Assembly: GCA_009724975.1 (NCBI GenBank)
Contig: SRXB01000050.1
Span: 1-10,366 of the forward strand
DNA length: 10,366 bases
DNA from: a bacterium
GTDB lineage: Bacteria > Desulfobacterota > Deferrisomatia > Deferrisomatales > BM512
Reading direction: 5' to 3'
Part shown: piece by piece, positions 6,557 to 10,366 of the stretch
Layout of the letters: each line of letters opens with the position of its first letter
Position numbering within the stretch: the stretch's first letter is position 1
The notes under the pieces: model-generated
Seen by the model: only the letters and a program-made list of their open reading frames with translations
The model's database searches: none
What the model was told of the DNA's origin: nothing
Position numbers and translations under genes: made by a program

Positions 6557-7159
6557 TTGTACGGAGTAGATTCCAACGCGGCCAAGGCGCTCCTGACCCT
6601 TCAGGAGGGCGTTTTGCGGGTGCAGAGCACCGTGCGGGGCGCTTTTTACGGCATCCGCCTCGCCGGAAAGCGGCTGGGTGATCTCACGGCCAAGGGCGGG
6701 CCGCTTGCGATGGCGGTAAAAACCTCAGCCGAGGAGATGAAAAAGCTCACCCAGTCCCTCGAAAGGCCGGACGAAGACCTCTCCGAGACGGCGGTGCTCG
6801 CCTATTACGCTCATTTCGGCGAATTTCTGCACGCGCTTTCCGGCAAGGCGGCGATGCCCGGCCAGCCAGAATCCACGGCCCAGGTCGAGGAGCTTTTGGG
6901 GAGGGGAGCGATTTTCAAGAAGGAGGAGGCGCTTTTCTCCCTTTTCCTGGCTCTGGCGGGAGTTGCGGTAAGGGGAGGGACCCTGGACAAGAGGGCGCTC
7001 AAGGCCCTTGGCCGCGACGAGGTGGAGCTTAATTTCTCGATGGGCAAGGTTTTGCTCTTCATGGAGGGCGACCGCGTCTCCCTCACCGACAAAAACCTTG
7101 AGGCGATGGGCGGTGCGATAATTGAGGCGGCCCAAAAGATACGGGCCAAATACCCGTAG
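6557..7159 (+). CDS. Conserved-looking hypothetical protein, about 200 residues, TTG start
   Basis: I do not recognise this protein. From the TTG it is 200 residues. From the ATG at 6509 it would be 216, but that ATG has no Shine-Dalgarno and sits on a promoter-like -10. The sequence looks soluble and mostly helical, with no signal peptide and no convincing membrane segment. The N-terminal half has Leu/Ala/Lys-rich helices (AAKALLTLQEG, then SAEEMKKLTQSLE). A Pro/Gly-containing break follows at about residues 95-105 (AAMPGQPES). The C-terminal half has a hydrophobic helix (LFSLFLALAGVAV) and an acidic-basic stretch that could be strands and turns (KVLLFMEGDRVSLTDKNL). It is divergent from uvrC with 51 bases between starts and converges on the glycosyltransferase gene. 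Codon use resembles its neighbours, which supports a real gene. Any link to DNA repair rests only on position. Confidence 0.7.
   Translation: MYGVDSNAAKALLTLQEGVLRVQSTVRGAFYGIRLAGKRLGDLTAKGGPLAMAVKTSAEEMKKLTQSLERPDEDLSETAVLAYYAHFGEFLHALSGKAAMPGQPESTAQVEELLGRGAIFKKEEALFSLFLALAGVAVRGGTLDKRALKALGRDEVELNFSMGKVLLFMEGDRVSLTDKNLEAMGGAIIEAAQKIRAKYP
7134..7158 (-). terminator. Weak candidate terminator downstream of the glycosyltransferase gene
   Basis: Read on the minus strand, TACGGG and CCCGTA form a 6-bp stem (plus 7153-7158 with 7140-7145) around a 7-base loop. TCTTTT follows immediately (plus 7134-7139). It lies 11 bases past the glycosyltransferase stop, inside the last codons of the opposing gene. 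The short stem and interrupted T-run make it weak. Confidence 0.3.
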
Positions 7160-7168
7160 GCAAAAGAC

Positions 7169-8437
7169 TCAGGCCGATACGGGGCGCGAAGTGCCTATGA
7201 TAAAGAGATACAGGGCGATCAGATAGGTGTAAATGGCCGTGTAAACGACGGGAAGTTGCGGCGAATAGATTGCGAATATTGATATTACGGCCAGCGTGGC
7301 CAAATTCAGCAGTTTGCTTTGCGCCTCCCTCCACTTTTTGGAGAGCATGAGGTAGATCATCGGCAAAAGCATGGTGTAATAGTGATACCACGCTATCTTT
7401 GAAAAAATCAGAAAACCGGCCATCCCCGCTGCGATAAGCTGCAGATCGAAAAGACCGTCGCCATCTTTCCCTTGCCCGACGCTCATGTTTTTCGAGGCGA
7501 GAAGCCAGATCCGAAAGGACGCCAGCGCAAGGCCGATTACCAAGACAGCCCCCGAAAGGTCCGAACCTGTTAGGTTTTTCAAAATCACCGGCAAGGCGAA
7601 GTTGAGTGCTTCTATTGAGCCCGCCTCCACCGGAAAAGAAGCCAGCTTAAAGGCCCAATCCTTCCACACCCAAACCGACCCGAAGAAATAACCCCCAAGG
7701 CCGATGCCGGCCGCAAGGCCCGCCGCCGCGCCGATACACTCGCCCCTAAGCCTTCTCCAATCCTTGTGCGCGATTCTGGATATAAGCAGAAATAGAGGCA
7801 CAAGGAAGATATTGGGCTTGATCAGGAGGAGGAAACAAAGCGAAAAACCGGCAAAAAAGTCGCGCCAGCGCATTTTTGAGTTCATCGCGAGCAAAATCGC
7901 CATGAGGAGAAACCACTGGACGCTGTTTATGTTGTCGGTGTAAAGATCGCCGGTAAGTGGCTTGAAGACAAGCAACTGGAAGGAAAAAAGTATCAGCGCC
8001 TCGTCAGTGCCGTAATCCCAGAAGCGAAAAGACGCGATTGAGACAGCCACCATCATCAGCAGGGAAATAATCTTGAACCAGTAGACGTTCTTTCCATATT
8101 CAAGGGTGGTGAAGGCGGAGGTCAGGGCATATAAAAGCGGCGTCTGGGTGTTTTCGGAGGCGGGGCGTCTTGCCGCGCTGGCAGAAGTCGCGCGCTCAAT
8201 GCCGCTTTCTGGGCTTGAACAATATTCTTTCACCAGATTCTTGCCGTTTTCTGCGTAAATGGCGGGCGATTGAAATTTTTCCGTATATTTCGCGGCGGCC
8301 CAATAGGTGTAAAAGTCGCCCAGCGCTGGTATCGTGGTAGTCTCGCGAAAATCCCAGAGCAATTTCGAGGAAACGACCAAAAGCAGTAATGTGAATAAAG
8401 AAATTTTCCCCAAACGCAGCATTTCAGAGAGCCTCAT
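7169..8437 (-). CDS. GT87-like (DUF2029) multi-pass membrane glycosyltransferase
   Basis: The 422-residue product is very hydrophobic, with about ten membrane segments (roughly 11-28, 119-138, 145-160, 171-186, 194-220, 231-253, 295-314, 330-350, 352-366, 376-392 and 397-415). A hydrophilic loop after the first segment begins GDFYTYWAAAKY (40-51) and continues PAIYAENG (58-65), the pattern of GT-C fold enzymes of family GT87. These use polyprenyl-phosphate sugars outside the cytoplasmic membrane, and the loop Asp41 is the probable catalytic residue. FLLLIKPNIFLVPLFLL (202-218) also fits the family. Actinobacterial members are mannosyltransferases. Donor and acceptor here cannot be read. The ATG at 8437 lies three bases after the uvrB stop (TGA TGA ATG) with no good Shine-Dalgarno, which suggests translational coupling to uvrB. 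The end is convergent with the unknown gene, 9 bases apart. Confidence 0.75.
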   Translation of the reverse strand: MRLSEMLRLGKISLFTLLLLVVSSKLLWDFRETTTIPALGDFYTYWAAAKYTEKFQSPAIYAENGKNLVKEYCSSPESGIERATSASAARRPASENTQTPLLYALTSAFTTLEYGKNVYWFKIISLLMMVAVSIASFRFWDYGTDEALILFSFQLLVFKPLTGDLYTDNINSVQWFLLMAILLAMNSKMRWRDFFAGFSLCFLLLIKPNIFLVPLFLLISRIAHKDWRRLRGECIGAAAGLAAGIGLGGYFFGSVWVWKDWAFKLASFPVEAGSIEALNFALPVILKNLTGSDLSGAVLVIGLALASFRIWLLASKNMSVGQGKDGDGLFDLQLIAAGMAGFLIFSKIAWYHYYTMLLPMIYLMLSKKWREAQSKLLNLATLAVISIFAIYSPQLPVVYTAIYTYLIALYLFIIGTSRPVSA

Positions 8438-8440
8438 TCA

Positions 8441-10366
8441 TCAACGGCGCTTTGGCTTGCCGGTGGTTTTGCCCTTGCCAGAAGAGGTCGAAAAATCCTC
8501 TATGGTTTCAATCCCCAGCCTCTCAAGTTCGCGAATCTCGTCGCGAAGGCGCGCCGCCCGCTCGAAATCCAGCTCCCTGGCGGCCCTGGTCATCTCTTTT
8601 CGCAGTTTTTCAATTTTTGCCAGAAGCTCTTCGGATGTTCCGTCGAAAAGCTCCTCTTCGATGGGAACCGTCACGTAATCCCTCTCGTAGACGGAAGAGA
8701 GCGTCTCGCTGATGCGCTTTTTGACGGAAGCGGGGGTTATATTGTTGTCGATGTTGAATTTTTCCTGTATGCCCCGCCTTCTTGAGCACTCCTCCATCGC
8801 CCGCTTTATCGAGCCTGTAATCTCGTCGGCGTAGAGTATGACTTTTCCATCCACGTTTCTGGCGGCGCGGCCCGAGGTCTGGATTAGGCTCGTCTCGCTA
8901 CGCAAAAACCCTTCCTTGTCGGCGTCCAGCACCGCCACCAGCGCCACTTCCGGTATGTCCAGCCCCTCTCTTAGCAGATTTATGCCTATGAGCACGTCGT
9001 GGACCCCGAGGCGAAGCTCGCGGATTATCTTTACGCGCTCAAGGGTGTCGATGTCCGAGTGCAGGTAACAAGCCTTTACCCCCAGCTCTACAAGGTAGCG
9101 GGTCAAATCCTCGGCCATGCGCTTTGTGAGGGTGGTTACCAAAACCCTGTTGCCCGCGCCGATGGTGGCGTGTATCTCGGCTATGAGGTCGTCCACCTGC
9201 CCGGAGGCGGGGCGCACTATCATCTGCGGGTCTACAAGCCCCGTGGGGCGGATTATCTGCTCGGCAACGCGGTCCCCCGCCAGTTTTTTCTCGTAGGGGC
9301 CCGGGGTGGCGGAGACGTAGATAATTTTGTCTATCTTTTTCTCGAACTCGTCAAAACGCAAGGGGCGGTTGTCCAGCGCAGAGGGAAGGCGAAAGCCATA
9401 CTCCACAAGGGTTTCCTTGCGCGAGCGGTCGCCCTTGTACATCGCCCCCACCTGCGGAATGGTGATGTGGCTCTCGTCCGCCACCAGCAGGAATTTATCG
9501 GGAAAATAATCCAGAAGGGTAGGCGGCGGCTCACCGGGCTTTTGGCCGGTGAGGTGGCGCGAATAATTCTCTATCCCGTTGCAGTAGCCCATCTCCTCAA
9601 GCATCTCGATGTCGTAGAAGGTTCGCTGCTCAAGCCTTTGGGCCTCCACCAGCCTGTTTTGCGCCTTCAGCTCCGAAAGGCGAAGGTGAAGTTCCTCGGT
9701 GATGGTGCCGATAGCCTTTTTGAGCACGTCGGGCGGGGTGACGTAATGCGAGGCGGGAGGTATGAGGATGCTTTTTAGCTTGCCGACCTTTTTTGAGAGG
9801 AGGGGGTCCACCAGCGAGATGGATTCTATCTCGTCGCCGAAAAATTCCACGCGGATGGCGTGCTCCTCCTCATAAGAGGGGAAGATTTCCACCACGTCGC
9901 CCCGCACGCGGAAGGTCCCTCGGTGAAAGTCGATGTCGTTGCGGTCGTATTGAAGCTCAACCAGCTTTCTGAGTACGCGGCTTCGCTCCGCCTCGACCCC
10001 TTCCTCAAGGTAGAGGAACATCTTCTGGTAGTACTCGGGGTCGCCGAGGCCGTAAATGCAGGAGACGCTTGAGACTATGAGTACGTCGGGGCGGGTGAGG
10101 AGGGCGTGGGTGGCGCTGTGGCGCAGGCGGTCGATGCGGTCGTTTATGGAGGAATCTTTTTCGATGTAAAGGTCCTGCTGGGGAATATAGGCCTCGGGCT
10201 GGTAGTAATCGTAATAGCTTACGAAATATTCCACCGCGTTTTCGGGGAAGAGCGCCTTGAACTCCTCGAAAAGCTGGGCCGCGAGGGTCTTGTTGTGGGC
10301 GAGCACCAGCGTGGGGAGCTGAACGCGCTCCACGAGGTTGGCGATGGTGAAGGTCTTGCCGGAGCC
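8441..10366 (-). CDS. uvrB: Excinuclease ABC subunit B (N-terminus beyond right edge)
   Basis: The frame runs unbroken to the window edge. The first 11 visible codons read GSGKTFTIANL, the Walker A loop, so the GTG at 10333 is internal and only about 40 N-terminal residues are missing. UvrB is the damage-verifying helicase-like ATPase of nucleotide excision repair. It is loaded by UvrA and then recruits UvrC. Counting from the first visible residue, the landmarks are YDYYQPEAY of the beta-hairpin region (52-60), the Walker B box DESH (297-300), VSATPGPYE (351-359), REGLDIPE (466-473), GRAARN (499-504) and a C-terminal UVR motif (about 577-616, with LDFERAARLRDEI) that pairs with the UvrC UVR motif. 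The usual QTIGRAARN reads QTSGRAARN here. It ends with tandem TGA TGA codons running into the ATG of the glycosyltransferase gene. No frameshift is seen. Confidence 0.98.
   Translation of the reverse strand, partial: GSGKTFTIANLVERVQLPTLVLAHNKTLAAQLFEEFKALFPENAVEYFVSYYDYYQPEAYIPQQDLYIEKDSSINDRIDRLRHSATHALLTRPDVLIVSSVSCIYGLGDPEYYQKMFLYLEEGVEAERSRVLRKLVELQYDRNDIDFHRGTFRVRGDVVEIFPSYEEEHAIRVEFFGDEIESISLVDPLLSKKVGKLKSILIPPASHYVTPPDVLKKAIGTITEELHLRLSELKAQNRLVEAQRLEQRTFYDIEMLEEMGYCNGIENYSRHLTGQKPGEPPPTLLDYFPDKFLLVADESHITIPQVGAMYKGDRSRKETLVEYGFRLPSALDNRPLRFDEFEKKIDKIIYVSATPGPYEKKLAGDRVAEQIIRPTGLVDPQMIVRPASGQVDDLIAEIHATIGAGNRVLVTTLTKRMAEDLTRYLVELGVKACYLHSDIDTLERVKIIRELRLGVHDVLIGINLLREGLDIPEVALVAVLDADKEGFLRSETSLIQTSGRAARNVDGKVILYADEITGSIKRAMEECSRRRGIQEKFNIDNNITPASVKKRISETLSSVYERDYVTVPIEEELFDGTSEELLAKIEKLRKEMTRAARELDFERAARLRDEIRELERLGIETIEDFSTSSGKGKTTGKPKRR

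Noticed and set aside
8999..9778. A 259-codon open frame on the plus strand opposite uvrB
   Set aside because: It lies wholly antisense to a well-conserved uvrB, has no family resemblance, and long antisense frames are expected in GC-rich coding DNA.
1..10366. Mobile elements, CRISPR arrays, toxin-antitoxin pairs, phage-defence genes or tRNA genes
   Set aside because: No direct-repeat arrays, transposase or integrase motifs, short paired ORFs or cloverleaf sequences were found. Genes are tightly packed, with similar base use across the window.

Overview
The window reads as ordinary, densely packed, GC-rich bacterial chromosome. Several traits suggest a Desulfuromonadales-like member of the Desulfobacterota (the former Deltaproteobacteria): a CoA-transferase fused to a GNAT acetyltransferase, a multi-S1-domain protein with an Ala/Glu-rich N-terminal extension, and the general style of UvrB and UvrC. 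This placement rests on gene architecture remembered from the families and has not been tested by a search. No rRNA, tRNA, CRISPR array, insertion sequence, integrase or phage gene was seen.

Layout, left to right. The left edge holds the last 71 codons of a + strand membrane protein. It converges on a two-gene minus-strand operon: a threonylcarbamoyl-AMP synthase family gene (2204-2824) followed 22 bases later by the CoA-transferase/GNAT fusion (238-2181). A 249-base divergent intergenic region (2825-3073) carries a good sigma70-type promoter for each side and a GC-rich structured leader for the + strand S1-domain protein (3074-4618). A near-perfect bidirectional terminator with a TTCG loop (4648-4677) separates that gene from convergent uvrC (4676-6505, minus). 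Divergent from uvrC is an unrecognised + strand gene of about 200 codons. Its best start is a TTG at 6557 with a strong Shine-Dalgarno, not the ATG at 6509. It converges on a GT87-like membrane glycosyltransferase (7169-8437, minus), which sits three bases behind uvrB (8441 to the right edge, minus, missing its first roughly 40 codons).

How the genes relate. UvrB and UvrC are successive partners in nucleotide excision repair: UvrB is loaded at the lesion and UvrC makes both incisions. UvrA is not in the window. The S1-domain protein and the threonylcarbamoyl-AMP synthase belong to translation and tRNA modification. The CoA-transferase/GNAT fusion belongs to acetyl-CoA and organic-acid metabolism, with a probable regulatory acetylation module. 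The GT87-like gene looks like an envelope-glycan gene co-transcribed with uvrB.

I found no obvious new multi-gene system. The items most worth a second look are the CoA-transferase fused to a Pat/YfiQ-like GNAT, the unknown gene facing uvrC, the apparent translational coupling of a glycosyltransferase to uvrB, and the structured leader and inverted repeat in front of the S1-domain gene.
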